Shown here in pieces: positions 17,914-26,043 of a stretch of 64,000 nt of DNA; the stretch's first letter is position 1, and every line of letters starts with the position of its first letter. The DNA comes from Duganella sp. BJB476 (GTDB lineage Bacteria > Pseudomonadota > Gammaproteobacteria > Burkholderiales > Burkholderiaceae_D), in the NCBI RefSeq assembly GCF_003416895.1, contig NZ_QVIO01000007.1, positions 124,001 to 188,000 on the forward strand. Direction: 5' to 3'. A model generated the notes under the pieces. That model saw only the letters and a list, made by a program, of their open reading frames with translations, made no database searches and had not been told where the DNA came from. A program made the position numbers and the translations under genes.

Positions 17914-18681
17914 TTATGCAGTTTGACCGGCGGCGATGCCTTCTTGCGCGCGGCGCAGGCGCTCGCGGCTGTTGCTCAGGTGGGTGCGCATGGCGGCGCG
18001 GGCCGCCTCGGCATCCTTGCGCAGGATGGCGTTGTAGATGTCGTCGTGCTCGCGGTTGAGGCGTTCCAGGTACACGGCCGGATCGTCATGCGCCAGCTGT
18101 GCCGAGTTGACGCGGGCACGCGGGATGATGGTGTTGCCCAGGTCGCTGAGGATGTCGACGAAATAGCGGTTGCCGGTGGCTTGCGCGATCAGCAGGTGGA
18201 AGGCCACGTCCGATTCGACAGAGCCGGGACGGCCCTGCGAATGCTGGATGCGCTTAAGCACCGCGCCCATTTCCTGCACCTGTTCCTCGGTGCGGCGGGT
18301 GGCGGCCAGCCAGGCCGCCTCGGTCTCCAGGCTGATGCGCAGCTCCAGGATGGCCAGCACGTCGCCGATGGTGCGGATGGTGTCGGCCGAGATGCGCAGG
18401 TTGGCCGGCTGCGGCTCCAGCACGAAGGTGCCGATGCCGTGGCGGGTCTGCACCAGCCCCGCCGCTTGCAGGTGCGAAATCGCCTCGCGCACCACGGTGC
18501 GGCTGACGCCGTGCATCTCCATGATGACCGACTCGGTCGGCAGCTTTTCGCCCGGCTTCACGGTGCCGGCCTGGATGCTGTTGGTGAAAGCCTCGACCAC
18601 GCCCTGGGCGAGGTTGCGATGCTTCTTCTTCGGCACGAGGACGGTAGGAGCGGACATGGGAGCGGCGGCGGTCTGGTTCAT
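17914..18681 (-). CDS. GntR-family (FadR subfamily) regulator adjacent to kdgD
   Basis: A 255-aa regulator. The winged-helix part is LAQGVVEAFTNSIQAGTVKPGEKLPTES onward to HGVSRTVVREAISHLQAAGLV and RHGIGTFV. The FCD effector domain follows, with ILELRISLETEAAWLAA, ESDVAFHLLIAQATGNRYF and EHDDIYNAILRKDAEAARAAMRTHLSNS. It differs from the regulator at 2322, so the locus has two sensors. An internal ATG at codon 9 is an alternative start. It sits upstream of and parallel to kdgD, with candidate operators on both sides. A hexuronate or aldarate effector is inferred. Confidence 0.88.
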   Translation of the reverse strand: MNQTAAAPMSAPTVLVPKKKHRNLAQGVVEAFTNSIQAGTVKPGEKLPTESVIMEMHGVSRTVVREAISHLQAAGLVQTRHGIGTFVLEPQPANLRISADTIRTIGDVLAILELRISLETEAAWLAATRRTEEQVQEMGAVLKRIQHSQGRPGSVESDVAFHLLIAQATGNRYFVDILSDLGNTIIPRARVNSAQLAHDDPAVYLERLNREHDDIYNAILRKDAEAARAAMRTHLSNSRERLRRAQEGIAAGQTA

Positions 18682-18693
18682 GGTCTTTTTACT

Positions 18694-18718
18694 GTTGTAT
18701 GACGACTGTTAGCATACA
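18694..18718. promoter_or_regulatory. Candidate autoregulatory site upstream of the kdgD-linked gntR
   Basis: The 10-mer GTTGTATGAC (18694-18703) is identical to the left half of the palindrome at 17831. TGTATG (18696-18701) and CATACA (18713-18718) also form a spaced inverted repeat, 13 bp or more upstream of the gntR start. Confidence 0.4.
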
Positions 18719-18842
18719 CGCTTCTGGCGTGTCGCACGATCCGCATATTGCCAGACTTTGAGCAACAATTGTGCCTTAGACACTATTTTCGGCACGATTA
18801 GTGCATATGGACTAGTTCGTTAAACAACACTCAGGCCAATAC

Positions 18843-19661
18843 TCAGGCCAACAGCGCGGCGCTCATGGAGGCGGCTTCGTCGGCCGATTCGAACAGGATT
18901 TGCTCCAGCGCGGCGTTGTCGTCGAAGAAACCGGCCAGGCTGGCGTGTTCGCGTTCCGGCGCCAGCGGCGACGGCACGGGGGCCAGGTGCTTGGCGATCA
19001 GCAGGGTGTCGCGCAGGCCCAGCGGCGGCGGCGTCAGCGTGGCGCCACGCAGCGAGACGATGGCCTGGCTGACCGGCTCCGGGATCGCCATCTTCTTCAT
19101 GATTTCGCGGGTGATGATTTCCTGCGCCGCGCCCATCCAGTCTTCGGGGTCGTCGAGCAGTCCGGGAATGTCGTCGGCGCGCGACAACAGGTAGAAGCCC
19201 CCTGCTTCGTGCACGATGCCGGCGAACAGCGCGGTATCGGCGTCGGTGCGGGTCAGCTTGCGGGCGATCACGTGGGACAGCGCGGCCACGTGGGCCGAGT
19301 GGCGCCACAGTTGTTCGGCCTGGGCGCGCAAGGCGGCGTCGCGGATGCGGCTGCCGAACTGGCGCACCACCATCGCGGCGGCCATCGTGTACAGGTTGCG
19401 GAAGCCGACCCGCTGCACCGCCGCGCGCACGCTGGTGACCGGCGCGCCGCCACGGTTGAACACCACCGCATTGGCCAGCGCCACGGTGCGCGCGGCCAGC
19501 AGCGGCTCGCCCAGCACCTTACGGATCACGTCCTCGACATCGCAATCGGGATCAGCCAACGCCAGTTGCAACCGCAAAGCGGCATTGACGCTGGTAGGAA
19601 AAACCAGCTCTCCCTTTGAAGCTTGGGCAACAATCTCGGCGTAGTCTTTTAGTTTTTCCAT
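18843..19661 (-). CDS. HDOD-domain protein
   Basis: A 272-aa stand-alone HDOD domain. This HD-related fold lacks the full metal-binding set and is generally linked to signalling, including cyclic-di-GMP and motility networks. Diagnostic stretches: FPTSVNAALRLQLALADPDCDVEDVIRKVLGEPLLAARTVALANA in the first half, VRAAVQRVGFRNL, the helix with LWRHSAHVAALSHVIARKL, and FAGIVHEAGGFYLLSRA, which retains an H-E pair at the degenerate HD site. No receiver, GGDEF or EAL domain is attached. Its start lies 24 nt from the long inverted repeat at 19685-19770. Target unknown. Confidence 0.85.
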   Translation of the reverse strand: MEKLKDYAEIVAQASKGELVFPTSVNAALRLQLALADPDCDVEDVIRKVLGEPLLAARTVALANAVVFNRGGAPVTSVRAAVQRVGFRNLYTMAAAMVVRQFGSRIRDAALRAQAEQLWRHSAHVAALSHVIARKLTRTDADTALFAGIVHEAGGFYLLSRADDIPGLLDDPEDWMGAAQEIITREIMKKMAIPEPVSQAIVSLRGATLTPPPLGLRDTLLIAKHLAPVPSPLAPEREHASLAGFFDDNAALEQILFESADEAASMSAALLA

Positions 19662-19684
19662 GGCAATATTATACCGTGGAAAAT

Positions 19685-19770
19685 TGGGGTCAAGTCTGAC
19701 ATTCGGACACGAGCTCCGCCGTAGCGACCACTACGGCGGAGCTCGTGTCCGAATGTCAGACTTGACCCCA
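19685..19770. repeat. Long perfect inverted repeat, copy 1
   Basis: An 86-bp element: two 40-nt arms that are exact reverse complements around a 6-nt loop (cgacca). The outer ~26 bp (TGGGGTCAAGTCTGACATTC followed by GGACACG) is shared with the copy at 60012-60099, apart from one extra G there. The inner part (AGCTCCGCCGTAG) differs but is still fully paired. It begins 5 nt after the stop codon of the TerD-family gene (19776, minus strand). There is no T-run on either side. It looks like a REP- or MITE-like palindromic unit; no associated transposase is in the window. Confidence 0.9.
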
Positions 19771-19775
19771 GGTGA

Positions 19776-20357
19776 TTACAGGTGGGCGGCGATCTGCGGC
19801 AGCAACTCGTCGAAGGTGCGGCCCTTGCCGTTTTCACCGATGGCGTGCATCTTCCACTCACCGTTGTGGCGATACAACTTGGCCATGATCTGCGCCGAGT
19901 GCGGACCTTGCACGGACAGGTTGAACCGCGCCACTTCCTTGCCGCTGCTGGCGTCCAGCAGGCGGCAGTAGCCGTTTTCCACTTGCTCGAAAGTCTGGCC
20001 GGTGAAGCTGTTCACCGTGAACACCAGGCTCTTGACCGTGGACGGCACCGCGTTCAGGTCGACGTTGATCTGCTCATCGTCGCCATCGCCGGCGCCGGTG
20101 CGGTTGTCGCCGGTGTGCTGGATGCTGCCATCCCTGCTCTTCAACTGGCGGAACCAGATCACGTCGACCGGCGCGCCGGACTCGTTGAACATCACGCACG
20201 AGGCGTCCAGGTCAACCGCCTCGGTCTTCGAGCCGAAGCCCAGGAAGCCCTTGGTCTTGATCGCATCCCAACCCAGGCCCATGGTCACGCGGCCCAATGC
20301 GCCGCCCGATTCCTTGGCCAGTGAGATCTTCTGGCCCTTGCTTAAACTGACTGTCAT
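19776..20357 (-). CDS. TerD-family stress protein
   Basis: A 193-aa member of the TerD/TerZ/CABP family, calcium-binding beta-sandwich proteins linked to tellurite and general stress responses. It has LSKGQKISLAKESG, LGWDAIK, DLDASCVMF and the acidic calcium loop [13 protein letters not shown], then INVDLNAVPSTVKSLVFTVN and GEWKMHAIGE. It is the last gene of a DUF475 - TerD - AIM24 - TerD set. The true tellurite cluster (terABC) is not present here, so a specific tellurite role should not be assumed. Confidence 0.9.
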   Translation of the reverse strand: MTVSLSKGQKISLAKESGGALGRVTMGLGWDAIKTKGFLGFGSKTEAVDLDASCVMFNESGAPVDVIWFRQLKSRDGSIQHTGDNRTGAGDGDDEQINVDLNAVPSTVKSLVFTVNSFTGQTFEQVENGYCRLLDASSGKEVARFNLSVQGPHSAQIMAKLYRHNGEWKMHAIGENGKGRTFDELLPQIAAHL

Positions 20358-20375
20358 CTTGGTACTCCTTTGAAT

Positions 20376-21074
20376 TTACTGCGCAACGCCGCGCTGCGCC
20401 CAGGCCTGGAATGCCGCGCCGTTGCGCGAACAGATCAGGATTTTTCCGTGGCCGGAAAAGCGCAGCACCATGCCTTCGCCACTGGTCTGGCTGTTGACCA
20501 GATTGCTCAGAAAGCCGCTGTTGCCGCCGGTGGTGACCGAGATTTCGTAGCGCAGCGCGCTATCCCATGCCACCACGTGCGAGTTATCGATAATCACATC
20601 GCGGCCCGGCGTGACGTCCAGCTGCGACATCGAACCGAAGCCCGATACCGCCACCTGGCCGACGCCCGCGGTCTCGGTGATGAAAAAGCCGCCGCTCTGC
20701 GCGAACAGCGCATTGCCCAGGCTTTGGGTACGCACCTTCAGCTCGACGCCGGAGGTGGCGGCGACGAAGGCGCCGTCGCTCAGCATGTACTGATGCTGGC
20801 CGACGTCGAGCACCTGCATCGCTCCCGGCAGGCGCGGCGCCAGCAGGCAATCGCCCTCGCCGCGCACTGCTTCGATATGCTGCTGGAAGAAGGACTCGCC
20901 GTTGGCAAAGCGGCGCATGATGGCCGCGCCGATGCCGCCGGTGACCTTGCCCTTCAAATCGAGCGCCGCTTCCATCATCACCATCGCATCCGACTCGCAG
21001 TAGATTTTTTCACCTTGAGCCAGCGAGACGTGCAGGAAGGGATCGATGTCGCCGGTGATCGAAAATTTAGGCAT
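20376..21074 (-). CDS. AIM24/TIGR00266-family protein
   Basis: A 232-aa protein of the AIM24 family (two beta-sandwich-like halves), found beside TerD proteins in many bacteria; biochemical role unknown. Typical features: ITGDIDPFLHVSLAQGEKIYCES, GGIGAAIMRRFANGESFF, LAPRLPGAMQVLDV, TQSLGNALFAQSGGFFITE, VSGFGSMSQLDV and VDN-like IIDNSHVVAWD, where the family usually has 'vD..hlva'. It has no signal peptide. It sits between two terD genes with gaps of 18 and 30 nt. Confidence 0.88.
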   Translation of the reverse strand: MPKFSITGDIDPFLHVSLAQGEKIYCESDAMVMMEAALDLKGKVTGGIGAAIMRRFANGESFFQQHIEAVRGEGDCLLAPRLPGAMQVLDVGQHQYMLSDGAFVAATSGVELKVRTQSLGNALFAQSGGFFITETAGVGQVAVSGFGSMSQLDVTPGRDVIIDNSHVVAWDSALRYEISVTTGGNSGFLSNLVNSQTSGEGMVLRFSGHGKILICSRNGAAFQAWAQRGVAQ

Positions 21075-21104
21075 GACGGAGTCCTTTCTTCTTCAGGTTA
21101 AAAA

Positions 21105-21680
21105 TTAAACGCGCACGCCGAACGACGATGCCAGCGGGCCCAGGCCGCCCTTGAAGCCCTGGCCGACGGCCTTGAACTTCCAATCGGCGCCGTTGCGATA
21201 CACCTCGCCGAAGATCATCGCCGATTCGGTCGAGCCGTCTTCGGACAAGTCGTAGCGGGCGATCTCGCCGTTGCCAGCGCCGTTCAGGCAGCGGATGAAG
21301 GCCTTCTGCACCATGCCGAAGTTCTGGCGGCGCTCGTCGCCTTCGTGAATGGTGGCGCAGATGGCGATGCGTTCGACATCGGCCGGTACCTTGGTCAGGT
21401 CGATGGTGACGGTTTCGTCGTCGCCATCGCCGGCGCCGGTGCGGTTGTCGCCGGAGTGGGCCACCGATTGATCCGACGATTTCAGGTTGTTATAGAAGAT
21501 GAAGTCATTGTCGGCGCGGACCTTGCCGTCCACTTTCAACAGGAAGGCCGAGCCATCCAGGTCGAAGTCCTTGCCGTCGGTGCTGCGTACATCCCAGCCC
21601 AGGCCAACAACGATTTTCGACAGGCCTGGCGCTTCCTTGCTCAGATTAACGTTACCGCCTTTTTGCAGACTGATTGCCAT
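21105..21680 (-). CDS. TerD-family stress protein (second copy)
   Basis: A 191-aa TerD/TerE-type protein: [44 protein letters not shown], the calcium loop [37 protein letters not shown] and [23 protein letters not shown]. It is closer to classical TerD/TerE than the copy at 19776. It lies between the DUF475 gene and the AIM24 gene on one strand. Together with the other copy it may form the cytosolic partner of the TerC-like membrane protein, which is inference from other Ter systems. Confidence 0.92.
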   Translation of the reverse strand: MAISLQKGGNVNLSKEAPGLSKIVVGLGWDVRSTDGKDFDLDGSAFLLKVDGKVRADNDFIFYNNLKSSDQSVAHSGDNRTGAGDGDDETVTIDLTKVPADVERIAICATIHEGDERRQNFGMVQKAFIRCLNGAGNGEIARYDLSEDGSTESAMIFGEVYRNGADWKFKAVGQGFKGGLGPLASSFGVRV

Positions 21681-21766
21681 GATGTGATGCTCCTAAAAAA
21701 AGAGAACCGGACTTTGGGTGCTACAGGCGGCGAGCCGTGTCCGTAATTAACGGCCCGCCGAATTCT

Positions 21767-22816
21767 TTATGCTGCGATGGCGACAGCGGCTTCCTTATGG
21801 CGGCGATGACGCACTGAGGACCACAGCGAAGCACCGATGAAGGCCACGCCTATCAGGCCGGTGAACAGTTCCGGGATGTGGAACTTCATACTCGCCAACA
21901 TGATCGCGGCCAGGATACCGATCGCATAGTGCGCACCGTGCTCCAGGAAGACGAATTCGTCGAGCGTGCCCTTCTTCACCAGGTACACCGTCAGCGAGCG
22001 GACGAACATCGCGCCGATGGCCAGGCCCAGCATGATGATCACGACGTCGGTGGTGATGGCGAACGCGCCGATCACGCCGTCGAAGCTGAACGAAGCATCG
22101 AGCACTTCCAGGTACAGGAAACCGCCGATACCGCCCTTCTTGACCAGGTCGCCGACATTGCTGCCTTCTTCTTCCTTCTCCAGCAGGTTGCTGACCGCGT
22201 CGACGCCGACGTAGATCAGGATGCCCCACAGGCCAGACACCAGCACCACCAGCTTTTGCGCTTCGCCTACCAGGCCCATAGAGCCCAGTAGGACAGCCAG
22301 CGCAATCATTACCGAGATCGAGGAGACCTTGCCCAGCGAGCCGAGTTTCTTCTCGACGTTGCCCAGCCAGTGGACTTCTTTCTCGTCATCGAACAGGAAG
22401 TTCAGGAACACCAGCAGCAGGAACATGCCGCCGAATGCCGCCACTTCCGCGTGGTGATTCGTCAGGTGCATCGAATACGTTTTAGGGTCATTCAGCGCCA
22501 GGTGCCACACATCCATGATGCCGATGTCCGCCGCCACCGCCACGATCACCAGCGGGAACAGCAAGCGCATGCCGAACACCGCGATGATGATGCCGACGCC
22601 GAGGAACAGCTTCTGCCAGTAGGCGTCCCAGGTCTTCAGCACGGAGGCGTTGACCACCGCGTTATCGAACGACAGCGACACTTCCATCGCGGCCAGGATC
22701 GCGGCGATACCCACGGCGGACAAGGCGCCGCTCCATCCCGACAGTTCGTAGCCCCACCAGCCCGCTGCAGCAAGGCAGAGGAACGTGACGAGGAATGACA
22801 CTTTGAAGTGTTTCAT
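21767..22816 (-). CDS. DUF475 (TerC-like) integral membrane protein
   Basis: A 349-aa polytopic membrane protein, about nine segments, related to TerC. Intramembrane acidic residues appear in AILAAMEVSLSFDNAVVNASVL and in EVLDASFSFDGVIGAFAITTDVVIIMLGLAIGAMFVRSL. The repeated (E)xxxSFDxVIxAF-like motif is the TerC/DUF475 hallmark and may bind a metal ion. The cytosolic loop FLFDDEKEVHWLGNVEKKLG is acidic and basic. It probably heads the ter-like operon and is divergent from the NhaR-like regulator, so it may be controlled by it. Confidence 0.9.
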   Translation of the reverse strand: MKHFKVSFLVTFLCLAAAGWWGYELSGWSGALSAVGIAAILAAMEVSLSFDNAVVNASVLKTWDAYWQKLFLGVGIIIAVFGMRLLFPLVIVAVAADIGIMDVWHLALNDPKTYSMHLTNHHAEVAAFGGMFLLLVFLNFLFDDEKEVHWLGNVEKKLGSLGKVSSISVMIALAVLLGSMGLVGEAQKLVVLVSGLWGILIYVGVDAVSNLLEKEEEGSNVGDLVKKGGIGGFLYLEVLDASFSFDGVIGAFAITTDVVIIMLGLAIGAMFVRSLTVYLVKKGTLDEFVFLEHGAHYAIGILAAIMLASMKFHIPELFTGLIGVAFIGASLWSSVRHRRHKEAAVAIAA

Positions 22817-22891
22817 TCTTTACTCTCATGGTTATAAATCGATGGGTTGCAGTGTAGAGAACAATGCGTTTTTTAAAAATAGAAGATAATT

Positions 22892-22904
22892 GAAGTATTA
22901 CTTC
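22892..22904. promoter_or_regulatory. Palindrome in the DUF475 / nhaR-like divergent promoter
   Basis: GAAGTATTACTTC is a perfect 6+1+6 palindrome, 17 bp upstream of the LysR-family start and 76 bp from the DUF475 start, in an AT-rich 104-bp divergent intergenic region. It could be the binding site of the LysR-type protein; the only support is its position and symmetry. Confidence 0.4.
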
Positions 22905-22920
22905 GTAAAAACAGAAGATC

Positions 22921-23832
22921 ATGAAAACCAGTGGACTCAATTTCCGGCATCTGTATTTCTTCTGGACGGTGGCCAAGGAAGGCGGCGTCACGCGCGCGGC
23001 CGAGCGCCTGGGGCTGGCCGTGCAGACCATCAGCATGCAACTCGCATCGCTGGAGCAGTCGATCGGCAAGCAGCTGCTGGAGCCGCAGGGGCGCCGTCTG
23101 GTGCCGACCGAAGCGGGCAAGCTGGCGCTCACTTACTGCGACCAGATTTTCCTGCTGGGCGACCAGTTGCAGGATGCGCTGGACGAAACGGAAGCGAGCA
23201 AAATGCGGCTGACAGTCGGCATCTCCGACTCGCTGCCCAAGCTGATCGCCTACCGCCTGCTGCAAGCGACGCAGCAGCTGGAGCAGCAGGTTCGGCTGGT
23301 GTGCATGGAGGATGAATTCGAATCGCTGCTGGCCGACCTGGCGCTGGGCAAGCTGGACGTGGTGCTGACCGACCGCGCCGTGCGCGCCGGCGGCAGCCTG
23401 AAGGTGTTCAGTCACTTGCTGGGCGAAAGCGACATGAAGCTGTACGGCGTGCACAAGCTGGCGCGCAAGTACCGGCGCAACTTCCCGCACAGCCTGCACG
23501 GCGCGCCGCTGCTGCTACCGACCCGCAACAACGCGCTGCGCGGCCGCATCGACGCCTGGTTTGTCCAGCACAAGGTGCGGCCGGACATCGTCGGCGAGTT
23601 CGAGGACAACGCCATGCTGAACACTTTCGGCCGCAACGGCCTGGGCCTGTTCTTCGCGCCGTCGGCGCTGGCGCAGGACATTGAGGAGCAGTTCGGCGCC
23701 GTGCTGGTGGGCGATGCGCCCGAGCTGCGCGAGCAGTTCTACGCCATCTCCAACGCCCGCAAAATCACCCATCCGGCGATCGAAGCCATCCTGTCGGCCG
23801 TCCATAGCGGGCCCTTCGCCATCGCCGAATAG
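22921..23832 (+). CDS. LysR-family regulator, NhaR-like
   Basis: A 303-aa regulator with N-terminal HTH LNFRHLYFFWTVAKEGGVTRAAERLGLAVQTISMQLASLEQSIG. The opening 'LNFRHLYFFW.VAKEG' and GRRLVPTEAGKLAL are typical of NhaR, the activator of the sodium/proton antiporter nhaA in enterobacteria. The effector domain follows (GISDSLPKLIAYRLL through NGLGLFFAPSALA). No nhaA is nearby; instead it is divergent from the DUF475-ter genes. The ATG at 22921 is the only start that keeps the whole HTH. Ion-stress control of the ter-like operon is inferred. Confidence 0.85.
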   Translation: MKTSGLNFRHLYFFWTVAKEGGVTRAAERLGLAVQTISMQLASLEQSIGKQLLEPQGRRLVPTEAGKLALTYCDQIFLLGDQLQDALDETEASKMRLTVGISDSLPKLIAYRLLQATQQLEQQVRLVCMEDEFESLLADLALGKLDVVLTDRAVRAGGSLKVFSHLLGESDMKLYGVHKLARKYRRNFPHSLHGAPLLLPTRNNALRGRIDAWFVQHKVRPDIVGEFEDNAMLNTFGRNGLGLFFAPSALAQDIEEQFGAVLVGDAPELREQFYAISNARKITHPAIEAILSAVHSGPFAIAE

Positions 23833-23876
23833 GCTAAGATGCGTGTTTTGACTACCTGAGCCACCGCTCGGCCCCT

Positions 23877-25214
23877 ATGCAAAACCTTATGCTTGTCGTG
23901 CTCGCCGTCTTCCTGGTCGCGCTCAATGGATTCTTCGTGGCGGCCGAATTCGGCATCGTCACGCTGCGCAAGACGCGCGTGCGCGCCATCGCCAAGACGC
24001 AGGGACTCAAGGGGCGCATCCTCGGCAAGGTCCACGGCGAGCTGGACGCCTACCTGTCCGCCTGCCAGCTGGGCATCACGCTGGCCTCGCTGGGCCTGGG
24101 CTGGGTCGGAGAGCCGGCCTTCGCCAGCCTGCTGGAGCCGCTGCTGCACGCGGTCGGCGTCAGCTCGCCGGAAATCGTCCACGGCATCGCCTTCGTGTTT
24201 GCCTTCTGCGTGATCTCCTTCCTGCACATCGTGGTCGGCGAACTGGCGCCGAAGTCGCTGGCCATCCGCATGCCGGAAGTGATCGGCCTGTGGAGCGCGC
24301 TGCCGCTGTACGGCTTCTACTGGGCCATGTACCCCTTCATCTGGGTGCTCAACGCCAGCGCCAACATGGTGCTGAGCTTGGTGGGCCTGGCGGGCAAAGG
24401 CAGTCACGACAGCCACTATTCGGTCGACGAACTCAAGCTGATCCTGCGCACCAGCCAGCCGGGTGAAAAATTCAACGAAGACGAACGCAACATCCTGGCC
24501 CATTCGCTCGATTTCAGCGACCTGTCGGTGTCCGACCTGATGCGCCCGATCAACGAGGTGATCGGCCTGTACGCCAACCGTCCGCTGAACGACAACCTGC
24601 AGACCATGTTGCGCAACCGTTTCAGCCGCTACCCCTACTACGACAAGGACGGCGAGACGGTGCTGGGCGTGGTGCACCTGAAAGACCTGTTCTTCGCCCA
24701 GCAGTCCGGCAAGCCGGTGACCGACCTGGTGCCCTTCCTGCGCCCGGTGGAGACGATTTCCGCCCGCACCCCGGCGCTGGAGCAGTTCCGCCGCTTCCGC
24801 GACGGCGCCCCCCACTTCGCGTTGATCGGCGAAAAAGGCAAGCGTCCGCTCGGCTTCATCACGCTCGACAACCTGCTGGGCGCGATGGTCGGCGAAATCC
24901 ACGACGAATTCCGCCTCAACGAGAACGATTGGCTCAAGCAGCCCGACGGCACGCTGGTCGGCAAGGCCAGCTTGCCTATCTTCTCGCTCGAGCGCACACT
25001 GGGCATAGACATCGAAAACGAGGATCTGGGCCTGGAAGAGGTAGAATCGGTAGGCGGCCTGATCATGCTGAAACTGGGCGATATCCCGAAACAGGGCCAA
25101 CGCATCAGTTTCCGCGGTTTCGACATCGTCGCCAAGAAAATGAACGGTCCACGCATCCTGCTGGTCAAGGTCATTCCCAAGGATGACACCGAGGATAACG
25201 CCGACCAGGACTAA
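23877..25214 (+). CDS. CNNM/CorC-type hemolysin-family membrane protein
   Basis: A 445-aa protein with an N-terminal DUF21 transmembrane domain (LMLVVLAVFLVALNGFFVAA and three more segments, with ISFLHIVVGELAPKSLAI). Two CBS domains follow (VSDLMRPINEVIGLYANRPL; ETISARTPALEQFRRF), then a C-terminal CorC_HlyC domain (GTLVGKASLPIFSLERTLG to GFDIVAKKMNGPRILLVKV). The family includes magnesium/cobalt exporters and is often misnamed hemolysin. It starts 44 nt after the LysR gene and ends 4 nt before the next start. Confidence 0.92.
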   Translation: MQNLMLVVLAVFLVALNGFFVAAEFGIVTLRKTRVRAIAKTQGLKGRILGKVHGELDAYLSACQLGITLASLGLGWVGEPAFASLLEPLLHAVGVSSPEIVHGIAFVFAFCVISFLHIVVGELAPKSLAIRMPEVIGLWSALPLYGFYWAMYPFIWVLNASANMVLSLVGLAGKGSHDSHYSVDELKLILRTSQPGEKFNEDERNILAHSLDFSDLSVSDLMRPINEVIGLYANRPLNDNLQTMLRNRFSRYPYYDKDGETVLGVVHLKDLFFAQQSGKPVTDLVPFLRPVETISARTPALEQFRRFRDGAPHFALIGEKGKRPLGFITLDNLLGAMVGEIHDEFRLNENDWLKQPDGTLVGKASLPIFSLERTLGIDIENEDLGLEEVESVGGLIMLKLGDIPKQGQRISFRGFDIVAKKMNGPRILLVKVIPKDDTEDNADQD

Positions 25215-25218
25215 CCCG

Positions 25219-26043
25219 ATGGGAGGAGACGTGCTCAGTCGCCTTGTCCTAAGCTGTACCCTGAGCTGCACCCTGCTCTGCGCCGCCGGCGCCGGGGTGG
25301 CGGAGCCGCGCAGCGGCTGCCAGCATCTGCGCGTCGCCTTCTACGAGGACGGCGCGCTGTTCTACCACGCCCCCGGCGGCGGCTGGACCGGCATCGACAA
25401 GGACGTGGTCGATGAAGTGGCCCGCCGGCTCGGCTGCACCATCGACGCCAGCGTCGATTCCCGCGTGCGCATCTGGGCCGGCCTCGGCGGCGGCAACATC
25501 GATATGTCGGTATCCGCCATTCCCCTGCCTGAACGCGAAAAGATCGGCCGCTTCGTGCCCTATATGACAGGCCGCAATTTCGTCCTGCTGCACAAGGAGC
25601 TGAGCGGCCGGCTGCGCAGCATGGACAGCTTCCTGGCCCATCCCCAGTACAAGATCGGCGTGGTCAAGAGCTACAAGCATGGCCCCGCCTACGATGACTG
25701 GCTGGACAAATTGCGCGTCCAGGGCCGCGTGTTCGAGACGGCTGACAAGCTGTCGATGATGCGCTTGTTCAAGCTGGGCCGCGTGGACGCGGTGATGGCC
25801 ACGCCGACCACCTGGTATCCGCTGGTCAAGCAGGAACAGCTGGCCGGCACCTACAGCGTGATGGACTGGGCGCCGCGCGAGAATATGGTGTCGGGATTGG
25901 TGCTGTCGCGCCAGAACGTCGACGCCGCCACCGTGGCCCGCTTCAGCCAGGCGATCCGCGCCATGCGCGAAGACGGCACGTTGCGCCGCATCTTCGAGCG
26001 CCATACAGACGCCGAGCGCGCCGCGCAGATGATCAATTTCTAG
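25219..26043 (+). CDS. Periplasmic solute-binding protein, family 3
   Basis: A 274-aa protein with a signal region (LSRLVLSCTLSCTLLCAAGAG) and SBP_bac_3 fold: LRVAFYEDGALFYHAPGGGWTGIDKDVVDEVARRLGC, the middle NIDMSVSAIPLPEREKIGRFVPYM and the C-terminal LRRIFERH. No permease or ATPase genes adjoin it, so it may be an orphan binding protein or sensory component. The start is ambiguous: ATG 25219 is given; GTG 25231 lies only 2 nt after GGAGGAG, and an upstream ATG (25183) overlaps the previous gene. It converges on the next gene, sharing 4 bp. Confidence 0.82.
   Translation: MGGDVLSRLVLSCTLSCTLLCAAGAGVAEPRSGCQHLRVAFYEDGALFYHAPGGGWTGIDKDVVDEVARRLGCTIDASVDSRVRIWAGLGGGNIDMSVSAIPLPEREKIGRFVPYMTGRNFVLLHKELSGRLRSMDSFLAHPQYKIGVVKSYKHGPAYDDWLDKLRVQGRVFETADKLSMMRLFKLGRVDAVMATPTTWYPLVKQEQLAGTYSVMDWAPRENMVSGLVLSRQNVDAATVARFSQAIRAMREDGTLRRIFERHTDAERAAQMINF

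Noticed and set aside
1-18700. Horizontally acquired island for the pectin locus
   Set aside because: No integrase, tRNA end, insertion sequence or direct repeats seen, and codon use looks like the rest of the window. Without the genome outside the window it cannot be supported.
19685-19770. Reading the inverted repeat as a terminator
   Set aside because: Stem is long enough, but no T-run follows on either strand. The two copies and their shared outer sequence fit a dispersed repeat better.
19776-22816. Tellurite resistance operon
   Set aside because: TerD and TerC-like proteins are present, but terA, terB and terF are not. The family has broader stress roles, so no tellurite claim is made.
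26040-26043. 4-bp convergent overlap of the solute-binding and AI-2E genes
   Set aside because: The shared CTAG simply serves as stop codon on both strands. Ordinary for a compact genome.
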